A DNA stretch of 64,000 nt, from assembly GCA_964633205.1 (NCBI GenBank), contig CAZWFN010000005.1, positions 1 to 64,000 on the forward strand. Reading direction: 5' to 3'. Below the pieces are notes generated by a model that worked only from the letters and a program-made list of their open reading frames with translations, was not told where the DNA came from and searched no databases. Position numbers and translations under genes: made by a program. Below are positions 12,801-21,878 of the stretch, piece by piece; position 1 is the first letter of the stretch, and the number at the start of each line of letters is the position of its first letter. This DNA comes from CAYVQE01 sp964633205 (lineage in GTDB: Bacteria; Myxococcota; B64-G9).

Positions 12801-14093
12801 GGCGGCGAGGCGCCGGTGTGCGCCGGGCTGGAGCTGGTCGATGCCACCGAGATCACGGTCGAGCAAAACCGCATCGTCGGCGGCTCGGCGTCAGGCGGGA
12901 TGATCGCCGCGCGGATCGCCGCGGTCGGCATCAGCTCCGCCGGCGCCTTCGATTCGCTGCGGCTCGAACAAAACGCCATCGAGGGCGGAGAGGCGCAAGG
13001 GGATGACGCGGCCGCGGTGGCGGTCTACCTCGGCGCTTGCGGTGGTGCGGCCGCCGAGCTGGTCGACAACTTCGCCCTGATCGGCGGGCGGGCCGACGCC
13101 GGGATGATGGGCGAGGCGTCCAGCTTCGGTCTGCTCGTCGAGGGCGACTGCCCGGCGCAGATCGAGGACAACAGCCTGATCGCCGGCTCATTCGACGGCG
13201 CCGATCGGGCCACCGGCATCCTCTGCGCCGACGGGGCTCAATGCCACATCGTGGACAACGAGATCATCCTGGGCGCGGACGACAGCCGGGCCGAGCGGCG
13301 TGCCATCGGCGTCAACTGCGCCGGCGGCGCCTGTGCGCGTATCGCGGGCAACCTGATCGTCGGTGGTGCAGCGCCCGAGATCATGGGGCTGGCCCTGGGC
13401 GCGGGCTGCGATGCCCAGGTGGACGCCAACCGCATCTACGCCGGCCGCTGCGCCGGCTTCGCCGGGATGGAGGGCGGCGGCGTCGGTCTGCAGTTGGCCG
13501 GCAGCGCGGCGGTGGTGACCAACAACGTGGTCTTCGGCGGTGATTGCGACCGCGCCCACGGCCTGCGCGCCATCCACGTGGCCTCGGCCGGCATCGAACC
13601 GGCGCAGCCGGCGGTCAACGCCAACCTGATCCACGGCCAGGGGCGGATGGACGCCGTGTTCGCATACAGCGCGGGCATCACCTGGGTGGCCGACGGCGCC
13701 GCCATGCCGCAAGGCGACTACCGCAACAACATCATCGACGCCGGCTACGGCGACGAACGCCTGCCGGCCGCCGAGCGCGATGCGGATGCCGACCCGCGCA
13801 CCTTCGACTTCAACGACCTGGTCGGCGGAACCATCGCGTTCTACCTCGACGAGGGCAACGTGCAGCGCATCTCCATCGCCGAGGTCAACGCCATGCAGGA
13901 CATCGTCACCGGCTCCAACGTGGCGCTCTACCCGGCCCTGGTCAACGGCATCCCTTTCGGCGATTTCCACCTGCAGCCGGACTCGCAGTTGATCGACGCC
14001 GGCACCGAAGAGGGCGCGCCGGCCACCGACTTCGAGGGCGATGCCCGGCCGGCCGGCAACGGGGTCGACATCGGCGTGGACGAGGCCGGCTGA
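9888..14093 (+). CDS. Large repeat lipoprotein: Cys/Asp-rich tandem repeats plus right-handed beta-helix-like C-terminus
   Basis: A 1401-residue predicted outer-membrane lipoprotein. The signal peptide ends in lipobox LAAAGC (Cys22). Residues 35-411 are five tandem repeats of 75-76 residues and residues 412-570 three repeats of 53, all built around DCDDGxDCTxDxCDxE and CDDGxWCNGxExC. Less regular Cys-rich units follow to about 760, then a MopE-like acidic motif (GDGVDNDCDGETDEGC, about 764-779), which in other proteins binds metal. The rest (about 790-1401) has short repeating NxI/VxGG turns typical of parallel beta-helices, ending in a secreted-protein-like DFEGDARP/GVDIGVDEAG region. Such lipoproteins are frequent in Myxococcota and usually lack known function. 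Surface exposure, Ca2+ binding and disulfide bonding are inferences. Confidence 0.85.
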   Translation: MRRFRLGTLALGGVLVLAAAGCDSSRPVDACAGLDCDDGVDCTQDSCDDETGQCVHEPDDSACGAAEICDAEAGCVAAPCEQDADCDDDQWCNGTEACVDGSCEAGTAPDCDDGIDCTIDACDDEADACEHTPDDGLCAEGEICDPDQGCRAEAECNSDDDCDDGQWCNGAETCVEGACQAGTAPDCDDGVDCTVDACDEEADSCSHQPDHTACAEGELCDPEAGCQAVDCGQDADCDDGFWCNGAETCVEGTCQGGERVDCDDGIDCTVDSCDEAADACAHLPDDGLCAAGEVCDPEAGGCVAGGCSEDADCDDGQWCNGAETCVEGACQAGTAPDCDDGVDCTIDSCDEEVDACAHQPDHGQCAAGEMCDPEQGCAAVPCEQDADCDDGQWCNGTESCVDGSCQAGTAPDCDDGVDCTADGCDEEADACSHSPDDAACDDGLWCNGAESCDAEAGCQAGTAPDCDDGVECTVDGCDEEADACNHSPDDAACDDGLWCNGAESCDAEAGCQAGTAPDCDDGVACTVDGCDEEADACEHAPDDSLCDDGDACNGVETCDAEAGCQPGEPVVCDDGVGCTVDACDPDTGDCSYTPDDGLCDDTNPCTEDVCDVENEPAGCIHRTVENGTSCSDDNVCNGEEVCQDGMCRAGTPLICTDDNPCTHNYCLPGAGCMTEPEPVGTPCPDDDLCNGDEVCAAGGVCQDGEPLDCDDGNPCTDDYCYELEGCVHVPNAAACDDGDPCTVEDRCQLGSCAGLAYEICGDGVDNDCDGETDEGCDGQGTFVAPPPFGDDDNPGTAAEPVASIAVGIQRALEIGAPQVVFVAGDNAHVYAENLNLSPGISLYGGYSDDGNWEYDPELYGTIIGPTAAEGIRAGNPGIGRDTLIDGFAILGADIGANDGVTHAVTVRQASPTLSNNLILAGEAAYSRAVRIEQGAEPLFTANTLQGAAGQQSATVISVSEAGLELRGNDIAGGEAPVCAGLELVDATEITVEQNRIVGGSASGGMIAARIAAVGISSAGAFDSLRLEQNAIEGGEAQGDDAAAVAVYLGACGGAAAELVDNFALIGGRADAGMMGEASSFGLLVEGDCPAQIEDNSLIAGSFDGADRATGILCADGAQCHIVDNEIILGADDSRAERRAIGVNCAGGACARIAGNLIVGGAAPEIMGLALGAGCDAQVDANRIYAGRCAGFAGMEGGGVGLQLAGSAAVVTNNVVFGGDCDRAHGLRAIHVASAGIEPAQPAVNANLIHGQGRMDAVFAYSAGITWVADGAAMPQGDYRNNIIDAGYGDERLPAAERDADADPRTFDFNDLVGGTIAFYLDEGNVQRISIAEVNAMQDIVTGSNVALYPALVNGIPFGDFHLQPDSQLIDAGTEEGAPATDFEGDARPAGNGVDIGVDEAG
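9990..11120 (+). repeat. Five coding tandem repeats of 75-76 codons (long class)
   Basis: The units start at 9990, 10215, 10443, 10668 and 10896, each opening with codons for DCDDG and closing at AGTAP or a variant (GERV in unit 3). The nucleotide sequence is also conserved between copies, so recent unequal crossing-over or strong correction is likely. Each unit has about ten Cys and many Asp/Glu. Confidence 0.9.
11121..11597 (+). repeat. Three coding tandem repeats of 53 codons (short class)
   Basis: The units start at 11121, 11280 and 11439. Each equals the long unit with about 24 internal residues removed between the HxPDDxxC cysteine and the CDDGxWCNG segment. The first two are nearly identical at the DNA level, suggesting recent duplication. 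Confidence 0.9.
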
Positions 14094-14136
14094 TCACGGG
14101 CCGGTGGTCCCCCGCCCAAGGCCCTTCCGCCAGGTA

Positions 14137-17100
14137 TCAGCCGGTCGGCTCTTCGTCGAGCCGGATGGCGATGCCGGCGGTGTCGGCGGCATCGACCTGC
14201 TGGCAGAACCGGCGGAAGGCGGGGTAGTCGGCCGGGGCGATGCGCCCCGGCTCCACCCGCAGCTGCTTTTCGATCAGCAGCCGGCGGCCCCGTTGCCGGG
14301 CCTCCATTCGGAACGAGGAAAGCGGTGCGCTGAGCCGCAGCGGCTCGGGTGGCTCGGCCCGGGCCCCCGGGGGCAGCGCGATGGCGATGCGGGTGGCGGT
14401 GTCGGTGCGATCGGTCAACACCAGCGGGGTCTCGCGCTCGGCGCCGGAGACCAGGTTGGCCACCAACTGGAACGGATAGAAGCCGCCTGGCAGCTCGAGG
14501 CGACCGCGGTGCAGCCGGGCCCAGCCCGGGGCGCGGAACCGGTAGCGGATTTCCAGTGGATGCGCGGGATCGGCCTCGTTGGCGATTTCGAATTGCTCCA
14601 ACAGCGCCCCGCTGAAGGTGCCGTTCAGCCCGGCCTCCAGCACCTGGCGCCGGCGGGTCCGGTCCATGGCGTGCAGCGCCTGGCGGTAGCGCACCGCCTG
14701 GGCGGTGCCGATGGCCTCCAGGCCGCTGCCGGCCAGCGTCCCGTCACGCGTCAGTTCGAGGGACAGCTCGATGCGCTTCTGCCGCCGCCCGCCGTGATCG
14801 GCGGGCAGGCGGGTGAAGACCCGTTCGGGATCGGTGCCGCTGACCTCGATGGCCGGCATGCCGCTGAGGTGGGCGAACAGGACGTCGAAGGGATTGAAGC
14901 GTTCGGCGGGGTCCAGCCACAACTGCCGCGGGCCGTTCGTCCCCGCCACCGTCAGGGCCAACACGCCGTAGCTGTAGTCGCCCTCGTTGGGCAGCGGGCC
15001 CCGGCCGCGGGCATGGGCGGCGGTGCGGGCCAGCAGGACGCGCGGCTGGTGACCGAGCGCGCGCAGCGCCGCGACCAGCAGCACCAGCCGATTGCCCTCG
15101 CGGCGGGCCAACACGTAGGGCGCCGGCACCGAGAAGTCGTCGTCGGTTCCGCTGCGCCGGATGTCGTTGCACACCTTGCGGAACAGGCGCCGCACGCGGT
15201 CGGTCGTCGCCCCATCGGGGCCGGCCGCGCTGCGGGCGAAGCGCTCCACCGCCGGGCTGGACCGCGTCGCCTCCTGCAGCTCCAGCCGCAGGATATCGCG
15301 CAGGTCGCGCCAGCCGGCGCCGAAGCCGACCTGGACCCGGGGCACCAGCTCGGGCAAGGGAGGGCTGTGGGGCTCGGTGCGGATGGCCGGGGCGTCGCGC
15401 ATCTCGAAGGTGTAGATGCGGTGCTCGCCTTGCTCGCGCACCGCGGGCGCCGGTGCTCCGTTGTGGCGCTCGATCGTCAGCTCGATGCCGGCGGGCACGG
15501 CCACGGTATACAGCGAGCGGCGGATCGGGGTGCGGACCAGCCCGAACAAAAAGTCGCGGCCGAGCCAGGAATGATTGGCCAACGAGGCGCCGCGCAGTCC
15601 GTGCACGTAGGCGATTTCGACGAAGCCGCCGAGCTGTAGCGCCGGTAGCGTGATGCTGCTCTTGCCCGGGATGATCTCGGCCTCGTGGCTGCGGCCGTCC
15701 GGGCCGATGGTGCGCAGGCGCTCCACGGTCGCCCCGGGCGGCAGGTCGGCCACCTCGCCCCAGCGTTCCACCCCTTCCGGGCTGAGCACCTGGACCAGGC
15801 TGTGGACCCGCTCGATGCTGGAGCCGTCGGCGGCCACCTCGACCGAGCCCTGGTCCAGCAACACCACCGCATCGCCCTGGGGCGGCTCAGCGGCCTTGCG
15901 GTAGGCGGCGATCAGCTCTCGGGCCGCCAGCCGTGGCGCTCCGAGCACGCGCACCCGGCTCCGGCCGCTCTCGGCCGCCAGGGCCCGGCGCAGCGGCAGG
16001 TGCCAGGGATGCTGGCGGGCCAGCTGCCGCCGCAGCGCCAGCGCCCGGGTCCGCTCGCCCTGGCGCTCGGCCAGCTCGGCCCGACGTAGGCCCAGCGCCA
16101 GCGGGTCGACGGCCGACCGCTGGCAGCGTTGCAGCTCGGCGGCGGCCGCGTCCAGCTGGCCCCGGGAGAGCGACAGGTCGATCAGCTCCAGCCGGGCGGC
16201 AACCCACCCCGGATACCGCTCGAGGGTGCGCCGCAGCAGCGCGGCGGCCTTTCCCGGCTGCCCGCGGGCGCGCCACAGATCGACCTGGCCTTCGCGCCAG
16301 TGGCCGAGCGCCTCGAGCCGGCGGGCCAGTTGCAGGCGTTCGCCCAGCGCGTGCCGTTCGATGGCCATCTCGTGCAGATGGCGCAAGGTCTCGGGCCGAT
16401 CCGGCATCAGCGCCAGGGCCCGGCGCAGGTCGCGGCGGGCTTCGGGCTCCCAGCCGAGCCGATCGCGCAGCCGTCCGGAGTACAGGGGCCACAAAAAAGA
16501 CGTCGGCCGCCGGTGCTCCAGGGCGGCCAGTGCCTCGAGCGCGCGCATCGGTTGGCCGAGCTGGGCTTCGAGCAGGGCCAGGCGAAAGCGCCCCAGCAGA
16601 AACGGCGGGCAAGAATCGGTCGCCCGCAGCAGCAGCTTGCGGGCGCGGGTCCGATCCATGCCGGGGGGCAGGTCGGGATTTTCGAGCCAGACCAGGGCTT
16701 GCAGATAGGGGTTGAGGGCGAAGCGGGGGGCCCGCTCGGCGGCCAGTGCCAGCAGCTCTTCGGTCCGGGGCAGGTCGCCGATCTCCCAGCTGGCCAGCGC
16801 CGCCAGCAGCGGGGTGACCGCGTCGTGGGCCGAGCGCCGGGCCAGGGCCGCGGCCCGGGTGGCCGGCGCGGGCGGCAGCGCGGTGGTTCGGGCCCCGCCG
16901 GCGATCACCCGGGGTGCGGCATCCGCGCCGCGCCACCAACGGAATCCGGCCGGGCTGCCGTCGGCCGGGGCCAGCTCGACGGCCAGGCCGACCCGACCGT
17001 CGCGCAGAGCGGCCTTCAGCAGCAGTCGGTGCCAGCCGGCGGTGACCGCGACGCCCAGGTGGATGGTGCCCGGCAGACGTGCCCGGTGGGCCGGCCGCTC

Positions 17101-17976
17101 GCCCAGTGGCTGGTCGTCGATCCAGGCCGCCCAGGACGCATCCCCGGCGATGCGCAGGGCCAGGGTGGCCGGTCGGTCCAGGTGGAAGTAGGCCTCGGCG
17201 TAGCCGGCCCCGTTGGCCTCCGGCGCCACCAGCTGCAGCCGCCCGCGCCGCGGCCAGGCCGGAATCAGCTGGACGCCGCGCGGCAGCTCCACTGAATCGA
17301 GCGGCGCGCGCTCCGGGGCGAAAGCCGGCTCCATCGCCGTCAGCGGGTGGCGCCCGAATGGGGCGGCGGTGCGCCAGTACGGTGGCACCCCCATGCGGGC
17401 CTCGATGCGCCGGGCCTGGCGCCAATCCCCGGACCGCCGCGCAGCTTCACGCAGGATGCGCCTCAGGCAGCGGGCCATCCAGGGGCCGGGCCGCCTGTCA
17501 CCGGTGGCTGCCAGCCGGTCCGCGATGCGCTCGCGCAGCACGGCGTGACCGTCGCGCACCTGGTGGGCAACCTCGGCCAGCTGCAAGGCCGCCACCCAGG
17601 CGGTGGGCGTGGTCGGATCGGCCTCCAGCGCCCGGATGAAGGCGCGCAGGGCGTCGGGAAAGCGGGCCTCGGCCAGCGAGACCAGACCGGCGCCCATCCA
17701 GGCCAACTGGCGTGGAGCGCGTTGTTCGGGCGCCAGCGCTCGGGCGGCCCGCTGCAGGTCGGCGGCGGCCGCATTCCAGTCGCAGCCGCCCAGAAATCCG
17801 GCCCATCCGCGGTCGAGCCGCTCGAGCGGTCCTGCCGGCGATCGGGCCAACAGGGCCTGCAGCCGTTTGGGCCGGTGGTCGAGCCCGGTGGTGGTCGGAT
17901 GGGCACAACCGAACAGCAGCAGGCCGGCCAACCACCCCCTCCACATCCGGCGGCGCCGGGGCTCAGGGCGCCGCAT
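14137..17976 (-). CDS. Large lipoprotein with TPRs, DUF3857 and a degenerate transglutaminase-like domain
   Basis: 1279 residues. The start is ATG 17976, preceded by an excellent GAGGAGGT and overlapping the upstream gene's end by 14 bases, so translation is probably coupled. A basic n-region (RRPEPRRRR) leads to lipobox LLLFGC. The order is: helical/TPR region, a beta-sandwich-like segment (about 210-330), more TPRs (to about 660), a DUF3857 domain (starting about 700, GDAVVLLDQGSVEV), a transglutaminase-like domain (about 930-1050) and a conserved C-terminal domain. In the fold position of the catalytic Cys I see Glu960 (ARREGNRL), and the His position reads YSYGVLAL; only the Asp motif (LWLDP) remains. 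It is therefore probably non-enzymatic. It is a paralogue of the next gene upstream. Confidence 0.8.
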   Translation of the reverse strand: MRRPEPRRRRMWRGWLAGLLLFGCAHPTTTGLDHRPKRLQALLARSPAGPLERLDRGWAGFLGGCDWNAAAADLQRAARALAPEQRAPRQLAWMGAGLVSLAEARFPDALRAFIRALEADPTTPTAWVAALQLAEVAHQVRDGHAVLRERIADRLAATGDRRPGPWMARCLRRILREAARRSGDWRQARRIEARMGVPPYWRTAAPFGRHPLTAMEPAFAPERAPLDSVELPRGVQLIPAWPRRGRLQLVAPEANGAGYAEAYFHLDRPATLALRIAGDASWAAWIDDQPLGERPAHRARLPGTIHLGVAVTAGWHRLLLKAALRDGRVGLAVELAPADGSPAGFRWWRGADAAPRVIAGGARTTALPPAPATRAAALARRSAHDAVTPLLAALASWEIGDLPRTEELLALAAERAPRFALNPYLQALVWLENPDLPPGMDRTRARKLLLRATDSCPPFLLGRFRLALLEAQLGQPMRALEALAALEHRRPTSFLWPLYSGRLRDRLGWEPEARRDLRRALALMPDRPETLRHLHEMAIERHALGERLQLARRLEALGHWREGQVDLWRARGQPGKAAALLRRTLERYPGWVAARLELIDLSLSRGQLDAAAAELQRCQRSAVDPLALGLRRAELAERQGERTRALALRRQLARQHPWHLPLRRALAAESGRSRVRVLGAPRLAARELIAAYRKAAEPPQGDAVVLLDQGSVEVAADGSSIERVHSLVQVLSPEGVERWGEVADLPPGATVERLRTIGPDGRSHEAEIIPGKSSITLPALQLGGFVEIAYVHGLRGASLANHSWLGRDFLFGLVRTPIRRSLYTVAVPAGIELTIERHNGAPAPAVREQGEHRIYTFEMRDAPAIRTEPHSPPLPELVPRVQVGFGAGWRDLRDILRLELQEATRSSPAVERFARSAAGPDGATTDRVRRLFRKVCNDIRRSGTDDDFSVPAPYVLARREGNRLVLLVAALRALGHQPRVLLARTAAHARGRGPLPNEGDYSYGVLALTVAGTNGPRQLWLDPAERFNPFDVLFAHLSGMPAIEVSGTDPERVFTRLPADHGGRRQKRIELSLELTRDGTLAGSGLEAIGTAQAVRYRQALHAMDRTRRRQVLEAGLNGTFSGALLEQFEIANEADPAHPLEIRYRFRAPGWARLHRGRLELPGGFYPFQLVANLVSGAERETPLVLTDRTDTATRIAIALPPGARAEPPEPLRLSAPLSSFRMEARQRGRRLLIEKQLRVEPGRIAPADYPAFRRFCQQVDAADTAGIAIRLDEEPTG

Positions 17977-20900
17977 GGCCGACCTCCTCGAAGCGGACCC
18001 GCTGCGACAGCAGGCGATCGACGCGGCCGAGAAAATCGCGGAAGGCCGGGTACTGCTCGGCGGCGACGCGGTGGGTCTCGATCCGCAGGCCGGCTTCGAC
18101 GGCGACGGCGTCGGCCTGGCGCTCGAATCGCAGCCAGGCCTGGCCGAAGGGGCTTTCCACCCGCCCGCCGGCCGGCGGCTCGGCCGCGACCGAACCGGCG
18201 GGCGGCTGGTGGACGACCTGCCAGCGGACCATCCAGGCCGGGCCCAGCAGCAGGTCGTGGTGGCGGGTTTGCAGCGATGCCAAGTTGCGCTGGTAGGCGG
18301 TGGCCTTGCCCAGGCCGGGCAACTCGTAGCCGCCATCCAGCCGCTGGCCGGGATCGGGCACCTCCAGCCGGGCCCGAATGGTCAACGGCCGCTCCGGCCG
18401 CGACAGGGCATCGATCGTCACGTCTTCGGCGCGGGCTTCCGGGAACAGCTCCTCGGCCATGGCGGCGAAGGTCTCGCTGTGCGAGCGGCCGCCGAGCAGC
18501 CGCAGGCGCATCTGCGGCGCCAGCACGCCCTGAACCCGCACCTGGGTGTCCACCTGGGCTGGTTGGCCCGCTGCGGCGGCCACCGTCATCTCCAGCGCGG
18601 TCCAGTTGTTCTCGGGACCGGTGCGGGGCGTTTGTCGCAGGCGTCGGCCCTCGGGGCCGATCACCAGCGCGGGCACTCCCTGATCCTGGGCCGGCAGCTC
18701 GTGCACGTCGTGGAGCGCGGCGGTGCCGTCGAGCCACAGATCCTGTCGCGGCAGATAGCAGATGGCGTGGTTGAACACCGCCAGCGAGGCCGGGCCGCCA
18801 TCGCGGGTGCGCGTGTCCAACCGCCCGAGCCGTTGCATGCGCACCAACGCCAGGCGGGCCGGGATGCCGATCGATTCGTACAGGGCGATCAGCAAGGCTG
18901 TCTTGTCCTTGCAGTCGCCGAAGCGGCGACGCAGTACCTGGCCGCACTGGTAGGGCACGTAGGAGTGAATGCCGAACTCGAGGCCCACGTATCGGGTGCT
19001 GTCGGCCACGAAGCGGTAGATGGCCCGGATGCGTTCGAGTGGGGTCTCGAGCCCGACGGTCAGCTCGCGGGCCAGCTGATGGATCTCGGGCGTCGGTCGC
19101 AGGGAATCGGCCACCTGGGCGCGGAACCAGGTGGCCAGCGCGTCCCAGTGGGCGAAGGTGGACAGATGCAATACGGCCCGGTTCTCGGTCAGACCGGGCA
19201 TGTCGGGCTCGGGGGCGACGGCCGCTAGGTCGCGACCGCGCCAGCGGTGGGTGCGAACCCCGCCGGCCAGCCGGCTGTCGTGCGCGATGCCGGCGCCGGG
19301 CTGGTTGAAGGCCAGCCCCCGGTCCGCCGGGGCCAGCAACACGTAGTCGCTGCGGCGCACCGGCTCGGTGAACTGCAGCGGCACCAAATCGCCGAAGTAA
19401 TCGCCCAGCAGCGCCGCATCGCCCACGTCTTCAACCACGGTGGTCAGCTCCACCCGGTCACCCGGGCGCAGGTCGGGGAAGGTGATCTCGCGGGCGTGCA
19501 CGTCGTAGTACAGGTTGTACCAGGGCTCCGACAGCGAGTAGTCGTCGATCAGCACCCCGCTGCCGCTGCTGCCGTCGGCGTGCCACAGCCGGCTGTGCAG
19601 CACCCGGACCTCCTGGCGGCCCGGAGCGTACTCCACGCGGAACTTGCGGAACCGCTCCACGCCGCGGGCATCCGTCACCCGCACCACCCGCTGGCGGAAG
19701 CGCGAGGCCATGCCGTTGGGGTGCAGCCGGACCACCCGCAGATCGAGCAGCCGCTCGGCGCCGGCCCGTGGTTCCGGGCCGGTGGCCTCGGCCAGGAAGT
19801 TCTCCGGCGCCACCCGCCAGGGCGCGTAGAAAGGAGCCCCCTGGGGCTCGAGCGCCCTCACCCGGCGCTCCAAGTGGGCATCCTGGGGCCGCAGCTGCCG
19901 CGCGCGATCGAACGCGGCCAGGGCTTCCTCCCGGCGGCCCACCTCCAGCAGCGCCTCGCCGCGGACCAGCCAGGGACGCGCATCGTCGGGGCGCAGTTCC
20001 AGGGCCCGTTCGATGGCGGCCAGGCCCTGGCGAACCCGATCGTTGGCCACCAGCAGGCGGCCTCGTTGCAACCACCAGCCCAGCCGCAGCGGGTCGAGGG
20101 ACTGCAGCCGATCGAGTCGGGCCAGCGCCCGATCCAACTCTCCGGCTGCCAGGGCCATTTCGTGCAGCGCCCGCAGGCCGAGCTCGTCCGCAGCGTCGAT
20201 GGCCACCAGACGCTCGAACGCTTGCCGGGCCCGTTCACGGGCGCCCAGGCGCCGGTACAGGCTGCCGGCCACCATCTGCACCTCGGCCACTCCCGGCAGC
20301 GCGGCGACCAGACGATCGATGGCCCGCTCGGCGCGGGCCTCCAAGCCCAGGTCGAACAACAGCTCGGCTTCCGCCAAGCGGCTCGGCAGGTAGCGCGGAT
20401 CGATCGCCAGCGCCCGCCGGTGGTGGATCAGGGCCCGGGCGGCCTCGCCGCGCACCTGGTGCAGCAGCCCCATCCGGGCGTGCGGTTGCGGGCGATCCGG
20501 GTTCTCGGCGGCGGCCAGGCGCAGCTGCTGGCGCGCCCGGTCGCGATCCTCACTCATCCGCGCCAGCCACAGCCGCCAGCGGCTGCGCCGGGCTGAATTC
20601 TCGGCCCCGGCCACCGCCCGCGACAGGTATTGCTCGGCCGCGGCGGCATGGCGTTGGTGGGCCGAGCTGTGGTAGAGCGCCCAGCCGGCCTCGGCCTGGA
20701 GCCGCGCTTGGTCGGGCCGCGCCGCTGCCCGCTCTTCGAACCAGTCGGCCAGGCTCGGTCGTTGGCGCAAGCCGGTCGGTGGCTCGGGCGGCGGGGCGGC
20801 CAGCAGGCTGCGCAGCGCCGTGTCGTCCGTCGGGGTCCGCTCGCGGCCGATCGGGCGCCCGGCCGGGTCGGTCACCGCCAGGACGAAGCCGGCCGCGCCC

Positions 20901-21634
20901 TCGGCCTGGACCAGCTTGAACAGCAGGCGGTGGATGCCGGCGGTCAGCCTCAGCGACACGATTCGCTGGTCGGGCACCAGGTCGTGGGGACCCACATCGT
21001 TCAGGACCTCACGGCCGTCGACCCACAGTTTGCAGGCGTCATCGCAGCCGGTGTGCAGCAGCACCCGAGCGGCGCGTTCGAGTTCGACCTGGGCGCAGGC
21101 ATAGACCACCTGGCTGTGCGGCTGCAGCAGGGGGTGCAGCCAGCGGATGCCGCCGGGTGCCTCCGGCAGCAGCCGCCAGTCGACCCCGGCCGGCATGGAG
21201 CAGCCCGGCCGTGCGCTTTGTTCCGGCGGGTAACGCCGATCGAAGCCATCGCGCAGCTCGTCGCTGAAAGGACCGGCCAGCCACCAGCGCTCGATGGAGC
21301 CCAGCCGCGTCTCTGTGCGGTGGGCGGCTTCGCTGCGTCCCGCCGCCCGCAGCCAGCGGATGCGCTGGCGCAGCGCCAAGCGGCGCACCAACAACGGGCT
21401 GCTGCGGTTCTCGCTCAGCGCCTCCAGCCGCCGGTCGATGCGCTGGCGCGCTTTCTGGTCGGCCAGGCTCCACAGCGGCAGCAGCGACCACAGGCCGATG
21501 GCGGCCCGCGGACTGTGGGCCTGGTCGGCGGTGAAGTCCAGCCAGTGGTCGATCTCGTCGCGGTGGGCTCCTGGCTGGGCGGCGGCCGGTTGGGCGACCG
21601 CCAGCCCGAGCAGCATCAGCATCCAACCCGTCAT
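17963..21634 (-). CDS. Secreted TPR/DUF3857/transglutaminase-like protein with intact catalytic triad
   Basis: 1223 residues from ATG 21634, which gives a hydrophobic signal ending QPAAAQ; the frame is open further upstream but loses the signal at the N-terminus. An N-terminal helical part is followed by a sugar-binding-like beta-sandwich (about 110-250, containing WWLAGPFSDE and CKLWVDGREVLND), TPRs (about 290-640), DUF3857 (about 650-830) and a transglutaminase core. The triad is readable: Cys908 (FGDCKDKTALL), His956 (FNHAICYL), Asp969 (LWLDGT). The family occurs in periplasmic/outer-membrane proteins of many Bacteroidetes and Myxococcota, with undetermined substrates. It could crosslink or cleave peptide amide bonds in the envelope. 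A strong palindrome at 21722-21744 lies 88 bases upstream. Confidence 0.8.
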   Translation of the reverse strand: MTGWMLMLLGLAVAQPAAAQPGAHRDEIDHWLDFTADQAHSPRAAIGLWSLLPLWSLADQKARQRIDRRLEALSENRSSPLLVRRLALRQRIRWLRAAGRSEAAHRTETRLGSIERWWLAGPFSDELRDGFDRRYPPEQSARPGCSMPAGVDWRLLPEAPGGIRWLHPLLQPHSQVVYACAQVELERAARVLLHTGCDDACKLWVDGREVLNDVGPHDLVPDQRIVSLRLTAGIHRLLFKLVQAEGAAGFVLAVTDPAGRPIGRERTPTDDTALRSLLAAPPPEPPTGLRQRPSLADWFEERAAARPDQARLQAEAGWALYHSSAHQRHAAAAEQYLSRAVAGAENSARRSRWRLWLARMSEDRDRARQQLRLAAAENPDRPQPHARMGLLHQVRGEAARALIHHRRALAIDPRYLPSRLAEAELLFDLGLEARAERAIDRLVAALPGVAEVQMVAGSLYRRLGARERARQAFERLVAIDAADELGLRALHEMALAAGELDRALARLDRLQSLDPLRLGWWLQRGRLLVANDRVRQGLAAIERALELRPDDARPWLVRGEALLEVGRREEALAAFDRARQLRPQDAHLERRVRALEPQGAPFYAPWRVAPENFLAEATGPEPRAGAERLLDLRVVRLHPNGMASRFRQRVVRVTDARGVERFRKFRVEYAPGRQEVRVLHSRLWHADGSSGSGVLIDDYSLSEPWYNLYYDVHAREITFPDLRPGDRVELTTVVEDVGDAALLGDYFGDLVPLQFTEPVRRSDYVLLAPADRGLAFNQPGAGIAHDSRLAGGVRTHRWRGRDLAAVAPEPDMPGLTENRAVLHLSTFAHWDALATWFRAQVADSLRPTPEIHQLARELTVGLETPLERIRAIYRFVADSTRYVGLEFGIHSYVPYQCGQVLRRRFGDCKDKTALLIALYESIGIPARLALVRMQRLGRLDTRTRDGGPASLAVFNHAICYLPRQDLWLDGTAALHDVHELPAQDQGVPALVIGPEGRRLRQTPRTGPENNWTALEMTVAAAAGQPAQVDTQVRVQGVLAPQMRLRLLGGRSHSETFAAMAEELFPEARAEDVTIDALSRPERPLTIRARLEVPDPGQRLDGGYELPGLGKATAYQRNLASLQTRHHDLLLGPAWMVRWQVVHQPPAGSVAAEPPAGGRVESPFGQAWLRFERQADAVAVEAGLRIETHRVAAEQYPAFRDFLGRVDRLLSQRVRFEEVGHAAP

Positions 21635-21721
21635 CCGGCCCCGAACCCCTTTCGCTTTTGGTCCGCTCCCACCGCGGTTTGGCCGCGTTGGCGTCGATGC
21701 ACCTTCGAGGAGCCGCCACAG

Positions 21722-21744
21722 CTTCTCCGCAGTCTGCGGAGAAG
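21722..21744. promoter_or_regulatory. Perfect 11-bp inverted repeat with 1-base centre, candidate operator
   Basis: The arms are CTTCTCCGCAG and CTGCGGAGAAG around a central T. It lies in the 244-base gap (21635-21878) upstream of the DUF3857/transglutaminase pair. No T-run follows on either strand and the 1-base loop is too small for an RNA hairpin terminator, so a dimeric DNA-binding protein site is the better reading. The rest of the gap shows no gene. Confidence 0.5.
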
Positions 21745-21878
21745 GCTCGAATCGAGACTCCATCTTGGTCGTCCGGCTGGTGACATGCAAGTGTAGACCC
21801 CGGTCGGGGGTGGGGCTTCCGACGGGGTTGAGGTCGTGGGGCATGCGGGCTCGATGGTGCGGCCGCGAAGGCGGACGC

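Noticed and set aside
17977..18336. N-terminal extension of the second transglutaminase-like gene back to 18336
   Set aside because: That part overlaps the coding C-terminus of the upstream gene and is Ser/Arg/Pro-rich nonsense; ATG 17976 has an excellent ribosome site and a lipoprotein signal.
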